Shown here: positions 1-7,835 of the stretch, in pieces | Layout of the letters: every line of letters begins with the position of its first letter | Numbering within the stretch: position 1 is the stretch's first letter | DNA from: JALZDI01 sp965653225 | GTDB lineage: Bacteria > Actinomycetota > Actinomycetes > Propionibacteriales > Nocardioidaceae | Length of the DNA stretch: 13,855 bases | Direction of reading: 5' to 3' | NCBI GenBank assembly: GCA_965653225.1 | Contig: CBFGZI010000103.1 | Coordinates: forward strand, 1-13,855 | The notes under the pieces: generated by a model | What the model was told of the DNA's origin: nothing | Database searches by the model: none | What the model saw: the letters and a program-made list of their open reading frames with translations, nothing else | Translations under genes and position numbers: made by a program

Positions 1-175
1 CACCATGGGCCAGGTCGGCCACGCGCTGGCGCCCAAGGCGAGGTTCCGGATCCTGCACCGGGGCTACCGGGTGTTCCCCGACCCGACCGCCGCGCGCGGC
101 GGCGACGGTGAGGACCAGCCGGCGACCCAGGAGCAGCTGCTGCTCGCGCGCATCCTGCGCGGCATCCACTGGTAG
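1..175 (+). CDS. C-terminal fragment of an unrecognised protein
   Basis: The frame that opens at base 2 is free of stops until TAG at 173-175, giving the last 57 residues of a protein whose start lies left of the window. The fragment has a basic stretch (ALAPKARFRILHRGYRVFP), then a Gly/Asp/Glu-rich linker, and a helical-looking tail ending in LARILRGIHW. I do not recognise a family. Codons are strongly G/C-ending, as in the real genes here, which supports coding. It converges on the sulfurtransferase gene, whose stop is 76 bp away. No catalytic motif, membrane segment or export signal is visible in this part. Confidence 0.6.
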   Translation, partial: TMGQVGHALAPKARFRILHRGYRVFPDPTAARGGDGEDQPATQEQLLLARILRGIHW

Positions 176-204
176 GCCGGACGCGGACGCGCCGACCCAG
201 CTCG

Positions 205-256
205 GCACAGGTCAGACCAGCCCAGAGCAGCCCAGACCAGCCCAGGGCGGGTCAGC
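205..256. repeat. Short tandem repeat, period 10 bp
   Basis: Between two convergent stop codons the sequence repeats a roughly 10-bp unit of the form CCCAGAsCAG about four times (211-250), with decayed copies on both sides (GTCAGACCAG, GTCAGCCCGG). It is low-complexity, has no inverted symmetry, and does not look like a terminator. Replication slippage is the simplest explanation. No function is visible. Confidence 0.6.
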
Positions 257-1088
257 CCGGCTCGGCGCCGGTGGCCACCGGACGGTCGGCGTCGGTGATC
301 CAGCCGCTCCAGGAGTCGGCGTACAGGGCCGCGCCGTGCACGCCGGCGACCTCGAGCGCGAGCACGGTGTGCGCCGCGTTGATGCCCGAGCCGCAGTAGG
401 CGCCGACCCGGCCGCCGTCGTAGCCGGCCTTCTCGAACCGCGCGATCAGCTCGTCGTGCGGGACCATCCGGCCGTCGTGGGTGACGTGCTCGGTGGTGGG
501 GAGGTTGACCGCGCTCGGGATGTGCCCGGCGACCGGGTCGACCGGTTCGGTCCGGCCGGCGTAGCGCTCGGGTGCGCGTACGTCGAGCAGCAGACCGGTG
601 GCGGCCAGGTCCGCCGCACCGGCGGCGTCGAGGAGCGCCATCCCGCCGGGCCGGGCGACGAAGTCACCGCGTCCCGGCACGGGCACGTCGGTGCTGACCG
701 GCTCGCCCTCGGCGACCCAGGCCGGGAAGCCGCCGTCGAGCACGCGCACGTCCTGGTGCCCGAAGTAGCGCAGCAGCCACCACGCGCGGGCGGCGGACGT
801 GCCGCCCTGGGCGTCGTACACCACGACCGGGTGGTCGTTCTCCACCCCGCACCGGCGCATCAGCGCCTCGAAGTCGGTGGCGGCGGGAAGCGGGTGCCGG
901 CCGTGCTCACCGGGAGGGCCGGACAGGTCGTCGTCGACCGAGACGAAGTAGGCGCCCGGGATGTGTCCCTGCTCGTAGGCGTCACGCTCGGCCCCGGCGA
1001 GAGTCCAGCGCACGTCCAGCAGCGCCATCCGCGGCTTGGCGTCGATGAGCGCTCGCAGGTGCTCGGCGCGGATCAGTGGGGTCATCAT
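252..1088 (-). CDS. Two-domain rhodanese sulfurtransferase (thiosulfate/3-mercaptopyruvate type)
   Basis: The protein has 278 residues, the normal length for tandem-rhodanese sulfurtransferases, which move sulfane sulfur from thiosulfate or 3-mercaptopyruvate to acceptors such as cyanide or thiols in the cytoplasm. The N-terminal rhodanese domain (about 7-130) has the ALLDVRW, GHIPGAYFV and VLDGGFPAW signatures but no active-site cysteine. The C-terminal domain (about 150-270) has LLDVRAPERYAG, GHIPSAVNLP and the active loop YCGSGINA, with catalytic Cys232. CGSG loops are common to both substrate classes, so I do not choose between them. The start is the first of two adjacent ATGs. A GGAGG (complement of 1095-1099) lies 6 nt upstream of it, and 9 nt upstream of the second ATG at 1085. 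It is the last gene of the minus-strand block and has its own candidate promoter. Confidence 0.93.
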   Translation of the reverse strand: MMTPLIRAEHLRALIDAKPRMALLDVRWTLAGAERDAYEQGHIPGAYFVSVDDDLSGPPGEHGRHPLPAATDFEALMRRCGVENDHPVVVYDAQGGTSAARAWWLLRYFGHQDVRVLDGGFPAWVAEGEPVSTDVPVPGRGDFVARPGGMALLDAAGAADLAATGLLLDVRAPERYAGRTEPVDPVAGHIPSAVNLPTTEHVTHDGRMVPHDELIARFEKAGYDGGRVGAYCGSGINAAHTVLALEVAGVHGAALYADSWSGWITDADRPVATGAEPG

Positions 1089-1114
1089 CACGAGCCTCCG
1101 TCCCTCGCCCGGCC

Positions 1115-1130
1115 GTCGGACACCTCCGAC
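1115..1130. other. Perfect hairpin between phosphodiesterase stop and sulfurtransferase start
   Basis: GTCGGA (1115-1120) and TCCGAC (1125-1130) form a perfect 6-bp stem with a CACC loop. It begins 20 nt beyond the phosphodiesterase stop and overlaps the proposed -10 of the sulfurtransferase gene. It could be a U-less terminator or an operator over that promoter. No T-run follows on either strand. Confidence 0.4.
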
Positions 1131-1134
1131 GATA
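1129..1134 (-). promoter_or_regulatory. Candidate -10 element for the sulfurtransferase gene
   Basis: TATCGT on the minus strand matches the actinobacterial TANNNT consensus and sits 40 nt upstream of the ATG. That gives a leader of about 34 nt with room for the GGAGG ribosome site. No convincing -35 is present at 16-18 bp spacing. Confidence 0.35.
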
Positions 1135-1150
1135 GTCGCGCGAAGGCCGG

Positions 1151-2344
1151 TCAGGGCACGTCGAGCAGCAGCGGTACGTACATCTCCTCCGGGGTGAGCG
1201 ACCCGTGCAGGCCCACCAGCCGCGACTCGAACGGGAACCGCTCGGTCGACATCACCGCGACCGACCCCAGGCACGCGACGACCACGTCGCCCAGCCGTGG
1301 CTCGACGTCGTGACGCACCTGGCCGAACCACCCCTCGGCGACCGCCTCCTCACGGGTGAGGACCAGCGCCTGCTCACCGAGGCGTGCACGCCAGCGCGCG
1401 GCCACGTCGTCGACCGCGCCCGCGCGGCAGTAGACGTGCCGGAACCGGGCCTCGCCTCCGAGCAGCGTCACGCCCTCCCTCAGGTCCGGCTCCGCGTCGA
1501 CGTCGACCCTGTCGTGCGGGTCCACGTCGACCATGCCGTGGTCGGCGGTGACCAGCAGGGCGGCGTCGGACGGTATGGCCTCGCGCAGCCGCTGTGCGAA
1601 CGCGTCGACGGTCGCCAGCTGGTGGCGCCAGGCCTCCGACCGGCATCCGCGTGCGTGGCCGGTGGCGTCGAGGTCGGAGTCGTAGACGTAGACCAGGGAC
1701 GGGGTGTCGGCGCCGGCGATACGCGCGGCGGCGGCGAGCCGCTCCCCCGCGCTGTCGGCGGCCACGAACTCCGCACCCCGCTGGCTGGCGAGGGTGAGGC
1801 CGCTGCCCTCGAACGCACGCTTGTTGACCACGGTGGTGGCCACACCCGCGCGGGCGGCCGCGGCCAGCGCCGTGGGGTGCGGCTGCCACTCCTCGGCGTC
1901 GACGGAGTCGTCCCAGCGCAGCGCGTTGAGCAGCCGGTCGGTGCCCGGGATGCGGCTGGTGTAGCCGACCACGCCGTGCGCCCCGGGCGGGAGACCGACG
2001 CCCAGCGAGGTGAGGCTGGTCGCGGTCGTGGAGGGGACGCCGCAGGAGAGCGTGCGCAGGGTGAGCGAGCACAGGTACGGCGCGTCCGCGGCGTTGCGCG
2101 CCAGCTGGCGCTGGCCGAGGCCGTCGACCAGCAGGAGCACGACCCGCGGCGCCGTCGGCAGCTCGAGCACGTTGCCGTCGGTGGGTGCGCCGGCCCGCCC
2201 ACCGCCCCGTCCACCGTCCAGGCCGCTCAGTCCGGCGCCCAGCGTCCGGCTGAGCATGGCGGCCGCGGAGGGGACGAGGTCGACCAGCGACGCGGTGCCG
2301 TAGGCCGGCCTTACCACCGGCTCGGCGTAGGCCCGCGTCACCAC
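1151..2344 (-). CDS. Alkaline-phosphatase-superfamily nucleotide pyrophosphatase/phosphodiesterase
   Basis: The protein has 397 residues and matches the type I phosphodiesterase/nucleotide pyrophosphatase fold (Phosphodiest family). These enzymes hydrolyse phosphodiester or phosphoanhydride bonds using two zinc ions and a threonine nucleophile. Motifs appear in family order: LLLVDGLGQ (metal Asp74), PSTTATS at 104-110 (nucleophile Thr106 or Thr107), YDSDLDATGH (Asp and His230), TADHG (Asp268, His269) and GLHG (His380). The metal set therefore looks complete. No signal peptide or membrane anchor is seen, so a cytoplasmic location is likely. The substrate cannot be read from sequence. The GTG start at 2344 is uncertain. 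It lies in a 27-bp tandem duplication that offers an equivalent GTG at 2317, and no strong ribosome site precedes either. It begins 20 bp after the DUF5998 stop, consistent with cotranscription. Confidence 0.88.
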   Translation of the reverse strand: MVTRAYAEPVVRPAYGTASLVDLVPSAAAMLSRTLGAGLSGLDGGRGGGRAGAPTDGNVLELPTAPRVVLLLVDGLGQRQLARNAADAPYLCSLTLRTLSCGVPSTTATSLTSLGVGLPPGAHGVVGYTSRIPGTDRLLNALRWDDSVDAEEWQPHPTALAAAARAGVATTVVNKRAFEGSGLTLASQRGAEFVAADSAGERLAAAARIAGADTPSLVYVYDSDLDATGHARGCRSEAWRHQLATVDAFAQRLREAIPSDAALLVTADHGMVDVDPHDRVDVDAEPDLREGVTLLGGEARFRHVYCRAGAVDDVAARWRARLGEQALVLTREEAVAEGWFGQVRHDVEPRLGDVVVACLGSVAVMSTERFPFESRLVGLHGSLTPEEMYVPLLLDVP

Positions 2345-2369
2345 CGGCTCAGGTCACCCTCAGGTCACC
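2297..2369. repeat. Adjacent 27-bp and 11-bp tandem duplications at a gene junction
   Basis: Positions 2297-2323 and 2324-2350 are tandem copies of a 27-bp unit (23 of 27 identical on the minus strand), which repeats the motif AYxEPVV at the N-terminus of the phosphodiesterase. It is immediately followed by a perfect 11-bp tandem pair (CTCAGGTCACC at 2348-2358 and 2359-2369). The 11-bp pair contains the DUF5998 stop codon. Confidence 0.75.
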
Positions 2370-2979
2370 GGGTGGCGGTCGCGGCCGACAGCGACTGTGC
2401 GAACGACAGCAGCTGCGAGACCGCCTCCGGGCCGTCGGCGGCGGCGCTCATCCGCAGCGAGAAGTCGTCGGCGGTCATCGTGCCGGTGTAGCCGTGGTCG
2501 CCCTCGCACTCCGGGTCGCCGCAGGTGGCCGGCTCGAGGTCGAGGCGGTTGACCGCGCCCCAGCCGATGGTGAGGACGGCCTCGTTGGCCTCGGGGTGCC
2601 GCCCGGTCTGCCGGTCGTACTGCGCCGGCTCGGCGACCATCCGGTTGGTGACCACCGAGCGGACGGTCGACAGCGGCACCGCCTCGGTGGAGGTGGAGGC
2701 ATACGGCGAGGGCAGCAGGTCGTCGGGCGGGTGCTCGTCGGTGTGCGCGACCAGGAGCCGGGTCGGTGTCAGCACGACCACGGTGACGTGGCGGCGTACC
2801 TCGTCGTCACGGTCGAACGTCGGCTCGTGGTGGAGCACGAAGTCGACCACGGCCTCTCCGGCGATGGCACCCTCGACCGCCTCGGTCACCACGGTGGGGT
2901 AGTAGCCGCACTGCACGATCGCCTCGCGGAGGCGGTCGTGCTGACGCGGCCTGATGCTCATCGTCGAACGGTCAGCCAT
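2365..2979 (-). CDS. DUF5998-type conserved actinobacterial protein
   Basis: This is a 204-residue soluble protein that I recognise, from recall, as the conserved actinobacterial DUF5998 family; its function is unknown. It is mixed alpha/beta, with a central strand-rich stretch (HVTVVVLTPTRLLVAHTDEH, 64-83) and TVRSVVTNRMV (105-115). A conserved-looking CGDPECEGDHGY segment (Cys153, Cys158, His162) could bind a metal; that is inference. A C-terminal helix follows. There is no export signal or membrane segment. The ATG at 2979 has no Shine-Dalgarno sequence. CAGACT lies 6-7 nt upstream, as expected of a leaderless start. Met7 (2961) is an alternative. It lies 83 bp after the acetyltransferase stop and 20 bp before the phosphodiesterase start. 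Confidence 0.75.
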   Translation of the reverse strand: MADRSTMSIRPRQHDRLREAIVQCGYYPTVVTEAVEGAIAGEAVVDFVLHHEPTFDRDDEVRRHVTVVVLTPTRLLVAHTDEHPPDDLLPSPYASTSTEAVPLSTVRSVVTNRMVAEPAQYDRQTGRHPEANEAVLTIGWGAVNRLDLEPATCGDPECEGDHGYTGTMTADDFSLRMSAAADGPEAVSQLLSFAQSLSAATATR

Positions 2980-3006
2980 GCCAACAGTCTGTCACGGTCG
3001 CCGAGT

Positions 3007-3025
3007 CCGGGCCCCCGAAGCCCGG
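3007..3025 (-). terminator. Candidate U-less terminator hairpin after the acetyltransferase gene
   Basis: CCGGGC (3007-3012) and GCCCGG (3020-3025) form a perfect 6-bp GC stem with a 7-nt loop, about 38 nt beyond the acetyltransferase stop. No T-tract follows. Such U-less hairpins are common after actinobacterial genes but are weak evidence. Confidence 0.3.
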
Positions 3026-3030
3026 CAGCC

Positions 3031-3050
3031 CGCCCCAGCCCGCCCCAGCC
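3031..3050. repeat. Perfect 10-bp tandem pair
   Basis: CGCCCCAGCC occurs twice back to back (3031-3040, 3041-3050), with a partial third copy to the left. It sits next to the DnaA-box sequence at 3051-3059. No function is visible. Confidence 0.6.
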
Positions 3051-3059
3051 TGTGGACAA
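3051..3059 (-). promoter_or_regulatory. Lone perfect DnaA-box sequence
   Basis: The minus strand reads TTGTCCACA, the form preferred by high-GC actinobacterial DnaA proteins. It lies in the 83-bp gap between the acetyltransferase stop and the DUF5998 start, 72 nt upstream of that start. I found no second match in the window, so it is not an origin. It may be a DnaA titration or regulatory site, or a chance match. Confidence 0.4.
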
Positions 3060-3062
3060 CCG

Positions 3063-5771
3063 TCAGCCCGGCAGCGTGTCGCCGGGCGGCACGCTCAGCC
3101 GGCGGGCGAACCAGTCGCTGCGCGAGTCACGCACCGGTGCCAGCCGGCAGCTCGCGTCCAGCACGGTGCAGCTGTGGGCACCGGCGAGCACCAGCCCGAG
3201 GTCGAGGAACGCCACCTCCGGCAGGTCGTTCTTGAGCCGGGCCAGCCGCTGCAGCAGGTCCTCGAGGAGCGCCACGTCGACCCGCTCGCTGCCGCGGTAG
3301 CCGAACAGCAGCGGCGCGGCCCGGATGTCGCGCACCATCGAGGCCGCGTCGGTGTCGGTGAGCGGCGGGATCCGGTAGGACCGGTCCTCCAGCAGGTCGG
3401 AGGGCGCCCCGGCCACGCCGAAGGACACGATCGGCCCGAACAGCGGGTCCTCCATGCTCGTCATCGACACCGGGATGCCGGGCGAGGCCATGCGCTGCAC
3501 CACGAACCCGGCGTCGGTTGGGTGGTCGATGATCTCGTTCAGCGTCTCCCACGCGTCACGCATCTCGGCCTCGTCGTCGATGTTGCGCCACACGTGCGAC
3601 AGGTCGGGCCGCTGCTGCAGGTGGGACGCAGTGGCCTTGAGCACCACGTCCCAGCCCAGCTTCGTGCCCGCCATCAGCGCCTCGTCGAACGAGGCGACCT
3701 CGATCCGCGGCCACAGCCCGATGCCGTAGATGTCGAGCAGCTCGCCGACCCGCTCGAAGCCGAGCTGGACGCCGGCGGGGTCCTTGGCCAGCCACTCCCC
3801 GACCAGCCGGCGAGCCCGGGCCACGTCGACCTCCTCGAACGCGGCGATCGTGCCGGTCGAGCGCTGCAGCCAGGTGGAGTACTCGACCACGCACTTCAGC
3901 GCCCGCACCGCGGTCTCCGGACCCGGGTAGGACGGCACCGAGCCCCGGCCGGCGGCGCCCCGGACGTCGGGCACGCGCAGCAGCTCGGGGACGCCCTCGG
4001 TGGCGAGGAACGTGGACAGCAGCGGCTTCTCCGACTGCTCCCCCACCGCGGCGAGCACGTTGGCGACCTCCTCGCCGGAGGTGTTCAGCGGCGGGATGAA
4101 CACCGCGATCACCGCGTCGACCTGCGGGTCGTCGACGGCGTCGTCGAGGGCACGCTCGAAGTCCTCGGCCGTGGCCTCGGCCCCCAGGGCCACGGGGTCG
4201 CGGACCACCAGGCCAGCGGCCGCGGCGGCGTCGGTCGCGAGAAGGCCGAGGGCGTCGGAGTTGCCGACGACCGCGACGCGCGGGCCACGCGGGAGCGGCT
4301 GGTGGGCCACCAGCTGGGCGACGTCGAACATGTCGTCGAGGGTGTTGACCTGGATCACCCCGGCCTGGGCGAACATCGCGTCGACGGCGGCCTGCGGCGC
4401 GGTGGTGGTGCGCACCGCGTGACCGACGGGGACACCCTGCGTCGTGCGCCCGGACTTGACCGCGACGATCGGCTTGCGCATCGCGACCCGGCGCGCGATG
4501 CGGCTGAACTTGCGCGGGTTACCGATGGACTCCAGGTAGAGCAGGATGACCTCGGTGTCGTCGTCCTCCTCCCAGAACTGCAGGAGGTCGTTGCCGGACA
4601 CGTCGGCGCGGTTGCCGGCGCTGACGAAGGTGGACAGGCCGAGACCGCGCCGGTCGACGTTCTCCAGGATCGCCAGGCCGAGGGCGCCGGACTGGGAGAA
4701 GAAGCCGACGCGGCCGCGCGGCGGCATCAGCTGCGACAGCGAGGCGTTCAGCGACTGCTCGGGGTTGGTGTTGATCACGCCCAGGCAGTTCGGCCCGACC
4801 AGGCGCAGGCCGTACGAGCGGGACAGGCCGACCAGCCGACGCTGGCGGGTGCGGCCCTGCTCGCCGGTCTCGGCGAACCCGCTGGAGATCACGATGAGGC
4901 CGTTGACGCCCTTGCCGGCGCAGTCGAGCACGACGTCCTCGACCGACTCCGCCGGAACCGCCACCACCGCCAGGTCGACCGAGTCGGGGATGTCCTGCAC
5001 CCGGGCGTACGCCGGGAGGCCGGCGACCGCCTCCGCGTTGGGGTTCACCGCGTAGACCCGGCCGGTGTAGCCGCCCAGCACCAGGTTGCGCACGATCGTC
5101 TGCCCGATGGTCTCCTGCCGGCGGCTGGCGCCGATCACCGCGATGCTGCGGGCCTTGAAGAAGTAGTTGATCGAACGGGCCTCGGCGCGGTGCTCGCGCG
5201 ACTGCATCACGCTGACGGAGGTGTCGGTCGGGTCGATGCCGAACGTCAGGTGCATGACGCCGTCCTCGAAGCCGCCCTCGACGCGGTAGCCCGCGTCACG
5301 GAAGACCTGGGTCATCTTGACGTTCTCGGGCAGCACCTCAGCGACGAACTTGCGCAGCCCGCGCTCGCGTCCGGCCTGGGCCAGGTGCTCCAGCAGCAGC
5401 TGTCCCACTCCCCGGCCCTGGTGGGAGTCCTGGACGAGGAAGGCGACCTCGGCCTGGTCGTCGTCGATGCGGTCGTAGCGGCCGGTGGCGATGATCTCGC
5501 CGGCCAGCGTGATCACGAAGGCGACCCGGTCGGCGTAGTCGAGGTGGGTGAACTTGTAGACGTCGCGCTCGGACAGCTTGGGATACGGCGCGAAGAACCG
5601 AAGGTACTTCGACTCGGGGGACACCCGCTCGTAGAACCTGACCAGGCCCTCGGCGTCGTCCACGGTGATCGGGCGCAGGTGGGCAGCGCGACCGTCGGCC
5701 AAGAGGACGTCGGCCTCCCAGTGCGCGGGGTATGCCGTCTCCACCACGGTCGAGAGGTTAGCCGACGGCAC
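3063..5771 (-). CDS. GNAT acetyltransferase fused to an NDP-forming acyl-CoA synthetase-like domain (Pat-type protein lysine acetyltransferase)
   Basis: The protein has 902 residues. Residues about 22-180 form a GNAT domain with the acetyl-CoA loop QGRGVG (118-123) and a likely catalytic Glu108. Residues about 205-300 form a CoA-binding Rossmann domain (AVIGAS, 211-216). Residues about 350-490 form a succinyl-CoA ligase-like domain (SGALG at 361-365; the usual phospho-His is probably His451 in VGHAV). Residues about 650-890 resemble ATP-grasp. The order GNAT-first is that described for Streptomyces lividans PatA and is the reverse of Salmonella Pat. Such enzymes acetylate the catalytic lysine of AMP-forming acyl-CoA synthetases and switch them off. 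The ATP-grasp part looks degenerate: where the family usually has a D-x-N-P pair this has LDLGLVLAG, suggesting a sensory rather than catalytic role. The GTG start has no clear ribosome site. An acyl-CoA synthetase gene is divergent 79 bp away. Confidence 0.88.
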   Translation of the reverse strand: MPSANLSTVVETAYPAHWEADVLLADGRAAHLRPITVDDAEGLVRFYERVSPESKYLRFFAPYPKLSERDVYKFTHLDYADRVAFVITLAGEIIATGRYDRIDDDQAEVAFLVQDSHQGRGVGQLLLEHLAQAGRERGLRKFVAEVLPENVKMTQVFRDAGYRVEGGFEDGVMHLTFGIDPTDTSVSVMQSREHRAEARSINYFFKARSIAVIGASRRQETIGQTIVRNLVLGGYTGRVYAVNPNAEAVAGLPAYARVQDIPDSVDLAVVAVPAESVEDVVLDCAGKGVNGLIVISSGFAETGEQGRTRQRRLVGLSRSYGLRLVGPNCLGVINTNPEQSLNASLSQLMPPRGRVGFFSQSGALGLAILENVDRRGLGLSTFVSAGNRADVSGNDLLQFWEEDDDTEVILLYLESIGNPRKFSRIARRVAMRKPIVAVKSGRTTQGVPVGHAVRTTTAPQAAVDAMFAQAGVIQVNTLDDMFDVAQLVAHQPLPRGPRVAVVGNSDALGLLATDAAAAAGLVVRDPVALGAEATAEDFERALDDAVDDPQVDAVIAVFIPPLNTSGEEVANVLAAVGEQSEKPLLSTFLATEGVPELLRVPDVRGAAGRGSVPSYPGPETAVRALKCVVEYSTWLQRSTGTIAAFEEVDVARARRLVGEWLAKDPAGVQLGFERVGELLDIYGIGLWPRIEVASFDEALMAGTKLGWDVVLKATASHLQQRPDLSHVWRNIDDEAEMRDAWETLNEIIDHPTDAGFVVQRMASPGIPVSMTSMEDPLFGPIVSFGVAGAPSDLLEDRSYRIPPLTDTDAASMVRDIRAAPLLFGYRGSERVDVALLEDLLQRLARLKNDLPEVAFLDLGLVLAGAHSCTVLDASCRLAPVRDSRSDWFARRLSVPPGDTLPG

Positions 5772-5850
5772 CCGCGGATCAGAACCGCAGACCGGGCCCG
5801 CGGGGGCTGGACGGGCGCGCCACGAGGCGTGATCTGCTTAACTGCGGACC
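5772..5850. promoter_or_regulatory. Divergent promoter region between acetyltransferase and acyl-CoA synthetase
   Basis: This 79-bp gap must drive both genes unless they depend on distant promoters. On the plus strand TTAACT (5838-5843) is 7 nt before the synthetase ATG, the spacing expected of a leaderless start with the transcript beginning at the ATG. On the minus strand TCTGAT (5778-5783) is 6 nt before the acetyltransferase GTG. Neither gene has a convincing Shine-Dalgarno sequence, which supports leaderless messages, and neither has a clear -35. CCCGCGG occurs at 5771-5777 and again at 5797-5803 and could be an operator pair. Confidence 0.4.
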
Positions 5851-7602
<1,752 letters not shown>

Positions 7603-7608
7603 CCCCGG

Positions 7609-7707
7609 GGCGCCCACGAGCCATGTAACCGGGTCTGGCGGGCACTTCCCGAGGCGTATGAGCCGAGGGAGGCGTCCACACGCCCGGTAACCGGGTGTAG
7701 TGGGCAC
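7609..7707. repeat. Two 37-bp imperfect direct repeats flanking a hairpin
   Basis: Positions 7609-7645 and 7671-7707 are the same 37-bp sequence at 29 of 37 identity, with a 21-bp core at 18 of 21 (7625-7645, 7687-7707). The right copy contains the perfect dyad CCCGGT-A-ACCGGG (7683-7695). The 25-bp middle holds CTTCCC (7645-7650) against GGGAGG (7667-7672), then opposed GA pairs, then GGC/GCC, closed by a GTATGA loop. ACCGGGT (7628-7634) can also pair with GCCCGGT (7682-7688), enclosing the whole hairpin. This may be a structured RNA, a paired protein-binding site, or a REP-like dispersed repeat. I cannot tell which. Confidence 0.6.
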
Positions 7708-7772
7708 CGGCGAGCCGGCCGAACGAACGCACCACATCCGCACCGCGGAACCCCGGTCCGGGCGAGCCTGTC

Positions 7773-7800
7773 TTGCTCCGTCCGCGCCGCCGGGGACAAT
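7773..7800 (+). promoter_or_regulatory. Candidate promoter for the topoisomerase operon
   Basis: TTGCTC (7773-7778) and GACAAT (7795-7800) are separated by 16 bp and resemble a housekeeping sigma promoter. The transcript would start near 7807, giving a leader of about 30 nt before the ATG at 7836. No other convincing promoter is seen between here and the carbonic anhydrase gene. Confidence 0.45.
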
Positions 7801-7835
7801 GGCTGCGACCCCGAGACCGGAGACACCAACGCCCC

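Noticed and set aside
268..281. Perfect 14-nt palindrome CCGGTGGCCACCGG near the sulfurtransferase stop
   Set aside because: It is inside the coding sequence (PVATG), made of common codons, and has no T-run. It may be chance in GC-rich DNA.
1089..1331. An 81-residue N-terminal extension of the sulfurtransferase
   Set aside because: It overlaps the phosphodiesterase coding region and is Arg/Gly-rich shadow sequence. A GGAGG precedes the ATG at 1088.
7609..7707. The two 37-bp repeats with a 25-bp gap, considered as a minimal CRISPR array
   Set aside because: There are only two diverged copies (8 mismatches), the gap itself folds into the element, and there are no cas genes nearby.
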